Below, one piece after another: positions 44,945-52,429 of a DNA stretch of 64,000 nucleotides (positions within the stretch are counted from its first letter, which is position 1; each line of letters opens with the position of its first letter). The notes beneath the pieces are model-generated. The model was not told the DNA's origin. It saw only the letters and a list, made by a program, of their open reading frames with translations, and did not search any database. The DNA is from Selenomonadales bacterium. GTDB lineage: Bacteria > Bacillota > Negativicutes > Sporomusales > UBA7701. Made by a program: the position numbers and the translations under genes. The stretch covers positions 34,918 through 98,917 of the forward strand of contig JAHDOI010000028.1 in NCBI GenBank assembly GCA_018434945.1, given 5' to 3'.

Positions 44945-45712
44945 TCATTTCGTTTGCCGCCGCAGCCATGTTACGATGACCGCGCCCAATTCGTCGTGGC
45001 GGCCGGCGAAGACGTGATCGGCGCCATCGAGGATGGTGTATTCCTTGTTAGAGGCGCAGGCGTCGCAGAGTTCCTCGGAGCCGGCGATCGGGACGGCGGC
45101 GTCGGCGGTACCGTGAACGATGAGGAGGGGGACGGCGAAAGCGCCAGCGGCGGCGAGCGGGTCGTAACACCCTGCGATAAGGTCGCCGACAAAGCCGCTG
45201 TCGAGGCTGAAGCCCTTGCCGTAGAAGTTGGCGATCGTTTCGCCCCGGGCGGCTTTGGCCCACAGCACAGGGCCGAGGATGGTGTCACGGAAGTTCTCGA
45301 TGGGGTGGACGACCGGGGCGACCGCTATCCGCCCGGCCAGCCCCATTTCGGCGGCGGTGAGGGCCACCAGGCCGCCGAGACTGTGCCCGAGGAGGTATAC
45401 GGACCGCCCGGAGAACCGGGCCCCGACCCAGGCGGCGACACTGCGCAGGTCCTCCTGCCAGCCGGCTACGGTTGTGTCGGCGGCGAAGCTGCCTTCGCTG
45501 TCGCCGGAGCCGGCGAAATCGAAGCGGACGGCGCAGAAGCCTGCGGCTTCAAAGCATTGCGCCAGGTTGCGCATCAGCTGGTTGGCGCCGACCTTGTCGC
45601 CAGTGAACCCGTGGCAGCAGATGACCACCGGTGCGCCGGGCGCAGCCTCAGGCTCATGGATCATCGCCGACAGTCTTTTGCCCCTGCTGGGTATCCATTC
45701 GTGCCTTTTCAT
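44945..45712 (-). CDS. alpha/beta hydrolase (serine aminopeptidase S33-like)
   Basis: The 255-residue protein starts MKRHEWIPSRGKRLSAMIHEP, 7 nt after AAGGAA. VICCHGFTGDKVGANQLM near residue 30 is the oxyanion-hole strand. VYLLGHSLGGLVALTAA near residue 107 holds the nucleophile (GHSLGG). LLIVHGTADAAVPIAGSEELC near 195 gives the Asp, and ILDGADHVFAGR near 228 the His. A longer open frame lacks a ribosome site. It is probably an esterase or acyl-transferase-type enzyme. It is 4 bp downstream of mobB, but no functional link to molybdenum cofactor is known to me. Confidence 0.88.
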   Translation of the reverse strand: MKRHEWIPSRGKRLSAMIHEPEAAPGAPVVICCHGFTGDKVGANQLMRNLAQCFEAAGFCAVRFDFAGSGDSEGSFAADTTVAGWQEDLRSVAAWVGARFSGRSVYLLGHSLGGLVALTAAEMGLAGRIAVAPVVHPIENFRDTILGPVLWAKAARGETIANFYGKGFSLDSGFVGDLIAGCYDPLAAAGAFAVPLLIVHGTADAAVPIAGSEELCDACASNKEYTILDGADHVFAGRHDELGAVIVTWLRRQTK

Positions 45713-45716
45713 GCTG

Positions 45717-46208
45717 CTATTCCTTGCGGAGAAAACGCGCTTCGATAAAATCGGCCATGGCGGCGGGGTCGTTGAGACCGAACCTGGGCAGACCGGGATA
45801 GACGACGGCGTCGGTGACGATCGCCACAAGCTCGTCCTGGGGGCAGAGCGGGGCGTCGTTGACCGGCGGGCGGAATATCTCTATGCGGGTGCGGCCTTCC
45901 CGCTTATAGCCTTCGGTGAAGATGATGTCGACGTCGTGGATGCGCTTTACGACTTCACTGAGCGGCAACTCTTCCGCCACTTTGGCGATGATGGCCATCT
46001 TGGCCGGAGAGGAGATGCAGACTACATCGGCGCCCGCCTGGGCGTGCCTCCAGGTATCCTTGCCGGGGTGATCCATCTCGAAGCCGTGGACGTCGTGTTT
46101 GATGATGGCCAGCTTGTGGCCGCGCCGCTTCATTTCGGCGATGAGTTTCTCAAGATAGGTTGTCTTGCCGGAATCCGCTTTGCCGACGAAAGAAAGTACC
46201 GGTACCAT
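45717..46208 (-). CDS. mobB: molybdopterin-guanine dinucleotide biosynthesis adapter MobB
   Basis: The 163-residue P-loop protein starts VPVLSFVGKADSGKTTYLEKLIAEM with Walker A GKADSGKTT (residues 9-17). HDVHGFEMDHPGKDTWRHAQAGAD near residue 38 is diagnostic of MobB. VDIIFTEGYKREG near residue 93 completes the nucleotide site. It helps bis-MGD cofactor formation for formate dehydrogenase or DMSO-reductase-family enzymes. mobA and the enzymes are outside the window. It lies between a hydrolase gene and the TSUP pair. Confidence 0.93.
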   Translation of the reverse strand: MVPVLSFVGKADSGKTTYLEKLIAEMKRRGHKLAIIKHDVHGFEMDHPGKDTWRHAQAGADVVCISSPAKMAIIAKVAEELPLSEVVKRIHDVDIIFTEGYKREGRTRIEIFRPPVNDAPLCPQDELVAIVTDAVVYPGLPRFGLNDPAAMADFIEARFLRKE

Positions 46209-46220
46209 GAATTATCCCCC

Positions 46221-46634
46221 TTAGTTTTTGTTGTTGTCCTGCTGTTTTTCGGGTCCTTTCCCGGGCTGCCTGAAGGAAGACCAGAACATCTGGATGCTCA
46301 TGAAGGCGAAGAAGGCGCTGAACAGCCTGCGCAGCACGATGTCGGCGGTTATGTTGGCCGCGTATGCCCCGGCCAGGCCGCCGAGGATTATGCCCGCAGC
46401 CAGGTACGGGACATACCGGTAGTCGATGAGGCGGTTGCGGTGATGTTTGACCACACCGACGACGGCTGTGGGAATCATGGCGGCGATGGCGGCCGCCTGG
46501 GCGGCGTGCTGGGGAACGCCGAGGAAAAAAACGGCCGAAACGACGAATATTGCTCCGCCGCCGATGCCGAGCAGACCGCTCAGGATGCCGGTCACTACGC
46601 CGGTGAGGATGGCGAGGATTATCATAGGCCCCAC
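46221..46634 (-). CDS. TSUP/TauE-SafE half-size transporter, second half
   Basis: The 137-residue protein has four hydrophobic helices. The TSUP glycine signature GVVTGILSGLLGIGGGAIFV near residue 12 and GVPQHAAQAAAIAAMIPTAVVGVVKHH near residue 38 mark it as one repeat of the usual eight-helix transporter. It overlaps by 13 bp a second half-size gene, so the pair probably forms a heterodimer equal to one full TSUP protein. TSUP proteins move sulfite, sulfonates or other anions. Substrate unknown. Confidence 0.87.
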   Translation of the reverse strand: MGPMIILAILTGVVTGILSGLLGIGGGAIFVVSAVFFLGVPQHAAQAAAIAAMIPTAVVGVVKHHRNRLIDYRYVPYLAAGIILGGLAGAYAANITADIVLRRLFSAFFAFMSIQMFWSSFRQPGKGPEKQQDNNKN

Positions 46635-46978
46635 CCCATCCTGATCGACATGGCGAGGGCCAGCACGGCGAAGATGCGTTTGAGCACCGCCGGCCGCACC
46701 CTCGGCAGGAGCGCCGAGCCGATGTAGGCGCCGGCCATGCCGCCGGCGGCGAACAGGACGGCGAGGCCGATGTCGAGCTGGCCGAAGGAGTTGTAGACGA
46801 AGGCGCTCATAACCGCGCCGGGTATGACGATCGCCAACGACGTGGCATGCGCGGAGTGCTGGGAGACCCCGAGAAAGTAGATCATGCAGGGTACGAGAAT
46901 GATTGCACCGCCGATGCCGAGCAGACCGCCCACCGCTCCGCCGACCGCGCCGATAAGGACAGCCTTGGCTTTATCCAT
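46622..46978 (-). CDS. TSUP/TauE-SafE half-size transporter, first half
   Basis: The 118-residue protein starts MDKAKAVLIGAVGGAVGG, 6 nt after AGAGGTG. Four helices and GLLGIGGAIILVPCMIYFLGVSQHSAHATSLAIVIPGAV (about residues 18-57) are the TSUP repeat signature. Its sequence parallels that of the downstream half (GxLGIGG...FLGV.QH.A.A...). The 13 bp overlap indicates coupled, probably equimolar synthesis. Half-size TSUP pairs are recorded in Firmicutes, but the substrate remains undetermined. Confidence 0.87.
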   Translation of the reverse strand: MDKAKAVLIGAVGGAVGGLLGIGGAIILVPCMIYFLGVSQHSAHATSLAIVIPGAVMSAFVYNSFGQLDIGLAVLFAAGGMAGAYIGSALLPRVRPAVLKRIFAVLALAMSIRMGWGL

Positions 46979-47164
46979 TGCCCACCTCTTTTTCTGTGAC
47001 ACTGAGAGCACTTATATATATTCCCCGCTCTGACGCCTTTTCCTTGCGGCCGGACCGGGACTAATTTCCTATCGACGATAAAAAAGGTAAATGACATAAT
47101 CCGACGAAATATCACATAGAGGTATGCCTTGCCATGCTATCCTGGCCCTGGAGGCAAGAAGAAG

Positions 47165-48292
47165 ATGAGTGCGAGACAAGCCGGCCGCGGGCAGCGGGCC
47201 AGCGGCAAAGACAACGTGGTCCGCGTGCAGGCCGATATCCGCGACGTAGTGGAGCATGAGCGACTGAAGCGCTACGCGCGGGAATACAGGCAGAGCAAGG
47301 AGATAGAGGAGGCGCTGGCCAACCTGAGCCGCTTCGCCTGCCGTCCTGTCGATTATGTCTCGGCTTTGACCCGCAAGGAGTGGGTCGAGCCGGCTATCCC
47401 AGATTTCAGCTACATTCTAATCGAGACACGTCTGAAGGTGACGAATAAGTATCTGGCGCCCATCGCCACCATAGTGCTCGGCGGCCTGTTTTTCGTCATC
47501 CTCAGCCTGGCTTTTATGGATTCCTTCGTGCCGATCATCGGCGTGATCGGCCTGGCAGCCTGCACCCTGGCCCTCAACCGGGAGCTGCAGAACCGGCGGC
47601 GGGAGGTGGACCGAGCCCTGACTGCGGCCCGCGCCGATATCGAGAACCGCGTGAAAGAGCTGCGAGAGAAGATCGAGGAGGAGCGCCAGGCGTTCGAACA
47701 AGCGGAAAACCAGCGGATCGAGCGGGTCGAGCGCCTGCTTAATGCCGACCCGGCGGCGGTCTTCGAACGGATCGAGGAGGTGCTGCAGAACTACAAACTG
47801 CCCTTTTATCTGCGCTGCACCATCGACTTCTACGATATGGAGCCACTCCTCACCCTTTACCTTCCCGGGCACAATGTCATCCCGCCGAATATCGTCACCC
47901 TGTCGCCGGCCGGTGTTATCGATTATGAGGAAAAAACGGCGCCGGCGATCAACCAGCAGTACAGCGAAGCTTTGGCCGGCGTGGCGATTACCATGGCGCT
48001 GCTGCTGTATACTTACCTGCCGCCGCTCGACGTGATGTACGTGCGGGGGATGTTCGACCGCGGCGAGAACCCGGCATGCTTTTACTGCTTGCGGCTAACC
48101 CGCCAGGAGGCGTTAGACATCGTCGAGGCTCCCAGCGCCATCGAGGCTTTCCGGCAACTGGGGGCGCGGTTCGAGATCGGCCAGAACGGCATTTTCACTC
48201 CGCTGGAAGAACAACTGCTGCCCGACTGGTGGGAGGCTTCCCCGCGTGATGGTGTGCTGACGGCGAAGCTGACAATACCGTCGAAGTTTTAA
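47165..48292 (+). CDS. membrane protein with coiled coil, function unknown
   Basis: About 375 residues. The start MSARQAGRGQ (GGAGG 10 nt upstream) is preferred over an upstream ATG without a site. A basic N-terminus leads to two adjacent hydrophobic helices (about residues 93-143: YLAPIATIVLGGLFFVILSL; FVPIIGVIGLAACTLAL). A charged coiled coil follows (about 145-205, REKIEEERQAFEQAENQRIERVERLL), then a globular domain near 210-375 including YEEKTAPAINQQYSEALAGVAI. I recognise no named family. It could be a membrane-bound scaffold or sensor. It is followed by a dispersed repeat. Confidence 0.75.
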   Translation: MSARQAGRGQRASGKDNVVRVQADIRDVVEHERLKRYAREYRQSKEIEEALANLSRFACRPVDYVSALTRKEWVEPAIPDFSYILIETRLKVTNKYLAPIATIVLGGLFFVILSLAFMDSFVPIIGVIGLAACTLALNRELQNRRREVDRALTAARADIENRVKELREKIEEERQAFEQAENQRIERVERLLNADPAAVFERIEEVLQNYKLPFYLRCTIDFYDMEPLLTLYLPGHNVIPPNIVTLSPAGVIDYEEKTAPAINQQYSEALAGVAITMALLLYTYLPPLDVMYVRGMFDRGENPACFYCLRLTRQEALDIVEAPSAIEAFRQLGARFEIGQNGIFTPLEEQLLPDWWEASPRDGVLTAKLTIPSKF

Positions 48293-48295
48293 TAA

Positions 48296-48416
48296 GGCCG
48301 TTGATAAACCCCCATCTGCAGCGTTGCTCCTCAGAGCGCTTGCTAGCGTACATCCGTAGTACGCGGCGCGGCGCGCTCTTCCGGTGCGCCTTGCATCTGG
48401 GGGTTTCTGAACGGCC
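48296..48416. repeat. dispersed imperfect-palindrome repeat, copy 1
   Basis: This 121 bp element begins GGCCGTT and ends AACGGCC. It contains CCCCATCTGC near its start and GCCTTGCATCTGGGG near its end, with GCGCTTGCTAGCGTACATCCG in the middle. A second copy in opposite orientation is at 49266-49382. The outer arms can pair as a long hairpin. It resembles REP/BIME-type intergenic repeats; its family name is not assigned here. Confidence 0.85.
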
Positions 48417-48453
48417 TTGGCTTCATGCGACGCAGTTATCTGTTGGCTTAACT

Positions 48454-48483
48454 TTGCCCGCAGGGCGGGCGGCCTGGTATAAT
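48454..48483 (+). promoter_or_regulatory. sigma-70 promoter for the HAD hydrolase
   Basis: TTGCCC (48454-48459), 18 bp, TATAAT (48478-48483). The predicted transcription start near 48490 lies after the GTG at 48488, which argues that translation starts further downstream. Confidence 0.7.
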
Positions 48484-48517
48484 AGAGGTGCTTATCACCT
48501 TCAAGGAGCTGAAGACC

Positions 48518-49204
48518 CTGAAAATACTGTTCTGGGATATCGACGGCACCCTCCTCCGCACCGCCAAGGCAGGCCTGTTCGCTTTCCGGCAGGCGACCGA
48601 GGAGCTTTACGCCGCCAGCCCCGATTTCGACACGGTAAAAACCGCCGGCATGACCGACTGCCATATCGCCGCCCAGATCATCGCCCTTGCCACCGGGCGG
48701 GAGCCACGGCCGGAGGAGGCCGCGGCGCTGGTGGCGCGGTATATCGAGCTGCTGCCGGAGCATCTCGAGGCCCGCCGGGGGTTCGTCATCCCGCCGGTGG
48801 CCGACATCCTGGGGTACCTCGCCGGCGAGCCGGGCTACGTGTCGCTGCTGCTGACCGGCAACACGGCGGCCGGCGCCCGCGCGAAGCTGACCAGCTACGC
48901 CATCGCCCATTATTTCGATTTCGCCGCCAGCGCGTTCGGCGACGATTGCCCGAGCCGGGCGGATATCGCCGCCCGGGCGCTGGCCAGCGTGAAGGAGCGT
49001 TACCCAGCGGTGCCGCCTGAGGATATTTTCGTAATTGGCGACACACCGAACGACATCAGCTGCGGCAAGGCAATCGGCGCCCGCACGGTGGCGGTGGCCA
49101 CCGGCACGTACACGGCGGCCGAACTGGCCGCCCACTCGCCCTGGTGGGCGGTGGAACAGCTGCCCGCCCCGGCCGAATTCGCGGCGAAAATTAGCGGGAA
49201 ATGA
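48518..49204 (+). CDS. HAD-superfamily hydrolase (phosphoglycolate phosphatase-like), probable CTG start
   Basis: About 228 residues. Motif I ILFWDIDGTLLRTAKAG holds the nucleophilic Asp and the DxD acid. LLLTGNTAAGARAKL near residue 118 is motif II (Thr), and EDIFVIGDTPNDISCGKAIGA near residue 172 is motif IV. An inserted cap lies between motifs I and II. No ATG precedes motif I. AAGGAG at 48503-48508 is 9 nt ahead of a CTG at 48518, and the promoter would put the GTG at 48488 at or before the mRNA start. CTG initiation is therefore my preferred reading. It probably dephosphorylates a small metabolite; the gene is framed by two inverted repeats. Confidence 0.85.
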   Translation: MKILFWDIDGTLLRTAKAGLFAFRQATEELYAASPDFDTVKTAGMTDCHIAAQIIALATGREPRPEEAAALVARYIELLPEHLEARRGFVIPPVADILGYLAGEPGYVSLLLTGNTAAGARAKLTSYAIAHYFDFAASAFGDDCPSRADIAARALASVKERYPAVPPEDIFVIGDTPNDISCGKAIGARTVAVATGTYTAAELAAHSPWWAVEQLPAPAEFAAKISGK

Positions 49205-49205
49205 A

Positions 49206-49237
49206 AAAACCTCCCGGACAATAGTCCGGGAGGTTTT
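49206..49237 (+). terminator. terminator after HAD hydrolase
   Basis: AAAACCTCCCGGAC pairs exactly with GTCCGGGAGGTTTT across 4 nt. Confidence 0.92.
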
Positions 49238-49265
49238 GTGTGTGCCGTATCCTCGAATCGCCGGG

Positions 49266-49382
49266 ATCGTTCAGAAGGTCCCAGATGCAAGGCGGAGTGA
49301 GGACGCGCAGCGACGCGTACTCGGATGTACGCTAGCAAGCGCCCGCAACTCCAACGCCGCAGATGGGGCCTTATCAACGGGC
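49266..49382. repeat. dispersed imperfect-palindrome repeat, copy 2 (inverted)
   Basis: On the minus strand it reads CCCGTTGATAAGGCCCCATCTGC near its start, GCGCTTGCTAGCGTACATCCG in the middle and CCGCCTTGCATCTGGG towards its end, closely following copy 1. It overlaps the last codons and stop of the EamA gene. Confidence 0.85.
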
Positions 49383-50249
49383 CCCTTGTACATTGGCAGA
49401 GGATTTAAGGGCGGGGAGGGCGTAGCGGGCGACTATGGCCGCCAATATGATCGCGCCGCCGGCGAGCGACCACGGGCCGGGCGTCTCGCCGAGGAGGAGG
49501 AAGACCCAGATGGGGTTCAGGATGGGTTCGATCATGGTGACGATGGTGGCCTCTAAAGCGGTGACGTGTTTGATGGCGATGGAGTAGAGCACGTAGGAAA
49601 TGCCGAGCTGGAAACAGCCGAGGAGGGCGATGATCCCCCAGCCGGCGAGGCTGGGACCGCCGTCCAGCATGAAGGGCACGCCGAAAACGAAGGCGAGGAT
49701 GTTGCCGAGGAGCACGGAGCCGAAGGGGGAACCGTCCTTCTGTTTGCGCATCGCCAGGGCCATGACGGTCATGCTTATGCCGCTGGCCACGGCCAGCAGG
49801 TTGCCGCGCAGGTGACCGGCCTCCATCTGGTCCCGGAAGAAGAGGAGCATGCCGCCGAAAACGAGCCCGATGGTGAGCCAGTCGAGGGCGGTGGTCTTCT
49901 CCTTGAGGAACCAGGCGCCGAAGAGGGCGACCCAGATGGGGGCGGTGAACTGGAGGACGATGGCGTTGGCGGCGGTGGTCAGTTTGGTGGCGCTGACGAA
50001 CAGCATTACGGTGGCTACGTAGCCGAGCGCCCCAATGACCTGGACTTTGTTGATGTGTAGCGGCTGGCCGCGGAAGGCCAGGCGGATGACGGCTGCGGCG
50101 ATGAGGCTGCGCGCGCCGGAGATGGCCAGCGGGTGCCAGTCGACCGATTTGATGAGGAGGCCGCCGCTGCTCCAGAGGACGGCGGTGACGACGAGCAGGA
50201 TGAGGGCGCGAAAGTGCTCCGATTTGCCGGAGCCCGTCAGCAGGTTCAC
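49374..50249 (-). CDS. EamA-family (DMT) transporter
   Basis: The 291-residue protein has ten hydrophobic helices in two EamA repeats (residues about 12-145 and 155-288). Typical phrases are LLVVTAVLWSSGGLLIKSV, ATKLTTAANAIVLQFTAPIWVALFGAWFLKEK in repeat one and VTALEATIVTMIEPILNPIWVFLLLGETPG in repeat two. It probably exports or imports a metabolite. It is 39 bp downstream of a CoA-transferase gene, so the two may be co-transcribed. The final codons overlap the repeat element, suggesting the C-terminus was altered by it. Confidence 0.88.
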   Translation of the reverse strand: MNLLTGSGKSEHFRALILLVVTAVLWSSGGLLIKSVDWHPLAISGARSLIAAAVIRLAFRGQPLHINKVQVIGALGYVATVMLFVSATKLTTAANAIVLQFTAPIWVALFGAWFLKEKTTALDWLTIGLVFGGMLLFFRDQMEAGHLRGNLLAVASGISMTVMALAMRKQKDGSPFGSVLLGNILAFVFGVPFMLDGGPSLAGWGIIALLGCFQLGISYVLYSIAIKHVTALEATIVTMIEPILNPIWVFLLLGETPGPWSLAGGAIILAAIVARYALPALKSSANVQGAR

Positions 50250-50288
50250 TTAGTGTCTTCCTTTCCGGCTGTAGCCGGTTTGTTTTGA

Positions 50289-51473
50289 TCAGACGATCTT
50301 GGCTTCTTTGAGGGCGGCGATTTTGGCGGCTGAGTAGCCGAGTTCGGCGAGGACTTCGTCGGTGTGCTGGCCGAGGACGGGCGCCGGCCGCTCGATGGTG
50401 TCGGCCGAGGCCGACATTTTGACGGGGTTGCCGGGAATGGTGATCTTGCCGGCGACCGGGTGGTCGACGGCGACCATCATGTTGCGCGCCCTGATATGCG
50501 GGTCATTCACTACCTGGTCGATGTTGAATACCGGCGAGCCGGGCACGTTGTTGTCGCCGAGGACGGCAAGCAGGTTTTCGACGGTGAACTGACGGGACCA
50601 CTGGTTGATTATTTCGGTGAGGGTGTCGATGTTTTCGGCCCGCTTGGCGTTGATCTCGAACCGGGCGTCGGTGATGAGGTCTTCACGCCCCATGGCTTTG
50701 CAGAGGCGCTGCCAGGTGGCTTCGTTAGCGCAGGCGATGAAAACGTGGCCGTCGCTGGCGGCGAAGACGTCGTAGGGGCTGACGTTGGCGTGGCTGCTGC
50801 CCAGTCTCGTCGGTATATCGCCGGCGATGGTGTAGCGGACGACGGCGTTTTCGAGGATGGCGGCGATGCAGTCCTGCATGGAGATGTCGATCCGTTGGCC
50901 GCGGCCGGTGCGCTCGCGCTGGTAAAGGGCCGCCAGGATGCCGATGGTGGCGAAGTTGCCGGCGTTGATGTCGCCGAGCGCGGTGCCGACGCGGGTGGGC
51001 GCGCCGCCTTTGGGGCCGGTGATGCTCATGAGGCCGCCGGTGGCCTGGGCGATGGCGTCGAAGGCGAAGCGTTCGGCGTAGGGGCCGTATTGGCCGAAGC
51101 CGGTGATGGAGGCGTATATGAGGCGCGGATTGACGGCGGCGAGGTCTTCATAGCCCAGACCCCAGGCGGCCATGGTGCCTGTGGCGAAGTTTTCGAGGAG
51201 GACGTCGGCCCACAAGGCGAGGTCTTTGAGGACCGCCTGCCCTTCCGGCCGGCGGAGGTCGAGGGTGATGCCGCGCTTGTTGCGGTTCAGGGTCATGTAG
51301 TAGCCGCTTTCGCCGTTGGCGAACGGCCCGAATAGCCTGGAGTCGTCGCCTTTGCCGGGAACCTCGACTTTTATGACGTCAGCTCCCAGGTCAGCCAGCA
51401 CCATCGTGCAGTAAGGTCCGGTCAGAACCCGCGATACGTCGAGCAGTTTGAGTCCGGCCAGCGCCTTATTCAA
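50289..51473 (-). CDS. CaiB/BaiF (family III) CoA-transferase
   Basis: The 394-residue enzyme shows the family hallmarks: LAGLKLLDVSRVLTGPYCTMVLADLGADVIKVE at residues 4-36 and RNKRGITLDLRRPEGQAVLKDL near residue 64. YASITGFGQYGPYAERFAFDAIAQATGG near residue 118 and PTRVGTALGDINAGNFATIGILAALYQRE near residue 160 (catalytic Asp in GDI) follow. It moves CoA between a free carboxylate and an acyl-CoA. It might activate a substrate for the remote dehydratase at 27237, but nothing physical links them. It has its own promoter upstream. Confidence 0.9.
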   Translation of the reverse strand: MNKALAGLKLLDVSRVLTGPYCTMVLADLGADVIKVEVPGKGDDSRLFGPFANGESGYYMTLNRNKRGITLDLRRPEGQAVLKDLALWADVLLENFATGTMAAWGLGYEDLAAVNPRLIYASITGFGQYGPYAERFAFDAIAQATGGLMSITGPKGGAPTRVGTALGDINAGNFATIGILAALYQRERTGRGQRIDISMQDCIAAILENAVVRYTIAGDIPTRLGSSHANVSPYDVFAASDGHVFIACANEATWQRLCKAMGREDLITDARFEINAKRAENIDTLTEIINQWSRQFTVENLLAVLGDNNVPGSPVFNIDQVVNDPHIRARNMMVAVDHPVAGKITIPGNPVKMSASADTIERPAPVLGQHTDEVLAELGYSAAKIAALKEAKIV

Positions 51474-51520
51474 CTGTCATTCCCCCCACATTTATCTAAA
51501 ATCTAAGATATATGTCAATT

Positions 51521-51549
51521 ATTATACCTGCTCGGGACGCTCTTGGCAA
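51521..51549 (-). promoter_or_regulatory. sigma-70 promoter for the CoA-transferase-EamA unit
   Basis: On the minus strand TTGCCA, 17 bp, TATAAT. It sits between the terminator of the preceding gene and the CoA-transferase start, 48 bp upstream of it. A TTGACA just downstream may belong to a second weaker start. Confidence 0.75.
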
Positions 51550-51567
51550 TCACGGCGCCAACGGGCA

Positions 51568-51597
51568 AAAAGCCTTCGCGCGGCGGCGAAGGCTTTT
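51568..51597 (-). terminator. terminator after DUF1445 gene
   Basis: AAAAGCCTTCGC pairs with GCGAAGGCTTTT across 6 nt, 17 bp after the stop codon; T-run on the minus strand. Confidence 0.9.
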
Positions 51598-51613
51598 GTC
51601 TGGCGATTCGGTG

Positions 51614-52411
51614 TCAGAAGGCGGCGAGGTCTTCGTCGCGGGCGTCGCACAGGAACATGTGGCCGGGGGCGTGGGTGATCATGATTTCGGGCTTGGCGGT
51701 CATGGCCACCGCCTGGGGGGTGACGCCGCAGGCCCAGAATACCGGCACTTCGCCGTCGCGGATTTCCACGCTGTCGCCGAAGTCGGGTCGACCCAGGTCG
51801 CGGATGCCGATTACGGCTGGGTCGCCGATGTGGACGGGAGCGCCGTGGACGGCGGGGAAGCGCGAGGTGACCTGGACGGCTTTGACGACTTTGTCGTGGG
51901 GGACCGGCCGCATGCTTACGACCATGTTGCCGTGGAATTTGCCGGCCGGGCGGCAGGGGATGCCGGTGATGTACATGGGGACGTTGCAGCAGGCTTCGAT
52001 GTGGCGGACGGGGACGTTGGCGGCCAGGAGGGCGGTCTCGAAGGTGAAGCTGCAGCCGAGCAGGAAGGCGACGAGGTCGTCGCGCCAGTATTTCTCGAGG
52101 TTTACGACTTCGTCGACCATGACGCCGGCTTTATAGATGCGGTATTTGGGCGCGTCGTAGCGGAGGTCGGCGCCGGGGGCCATCAGCTTCGGCTCGGGCG
52201 AGCCGGGGTCGGTGACGTCGAGTACGGGGCAAGGCTTGGGGTTGCGCTGGGCGAACAGGAGAAAATTGTAGGCGAGGTCTTTGGGGACGATGGCCAGGTT
52301 GGCCTGCACGTGCCCCTTGGCCATGCCGGCGGTAGGCCGGGCGAGCTCGCCCCTGCGCATGAGCTGACGGAGGGCGGCGGGAGTCATTGACGCGAAATCC
52401 ATTTCATCCAC
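51614..52411 (-). CDS. DUF1445 putative hydro-lyase / D-glutamate cyclase N-type protein
   Basis: The 265-residue protein matches the putative hydro-lyase (DUF1445) family. Features are TPAALRQLMRRGELARPTAGMAKGHVQANLAI at residues 9-40, CPVLDVTDPGSPEP near residue 60, LLGCSFTFETALLAANVPVRHI near residue 110 and VPVFWACGVTPQAVAMTAKPEIMITHAPGHM at the C-terminus. In mammalian D-glutamate cyclase this domain is fused to a DUF4392 domain. Here the DUF4392 gene lies directly upstream (18 bp gap). The pair may therefore turn D-glutamate into 5-oxoproline, though the bacterial function of each half is not settled. Confidence 0.88.
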   Translation of the reverse strand: MDEMDFASMTPAALRQLMRRGELARPTAGMAKGHVQANLAIVPKDLAYNFLLFAQRNPKPCPVLDVTDPGSPEPKLMAPGADLRYDAPKYRIYKAGVMVDEVVNLEKYWRDDLVAFLLGCSFTFETALLAANVPVRHIEACCNVPMYITGIPCRPAGKFHGNMVVSMRPVPHDKVVKAVQVTSRFPAVHGAPVHIGDPAVIGIRDLGRPDFGDSVEIRDGEVPVFWACGVTPQAVAMTAKPEIMITHAPGHMFLCDARDEDLAAF

Positions 52412-52429
52412 CTCAATTCGCGGATTTGT

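Noticed and set aside
48296..49382. Insertion sequence or composite transposon around the HAD gene
   Set aside because: No transposase frame and no target duplication were seen; the elements look like intergenic palindromic repeats.
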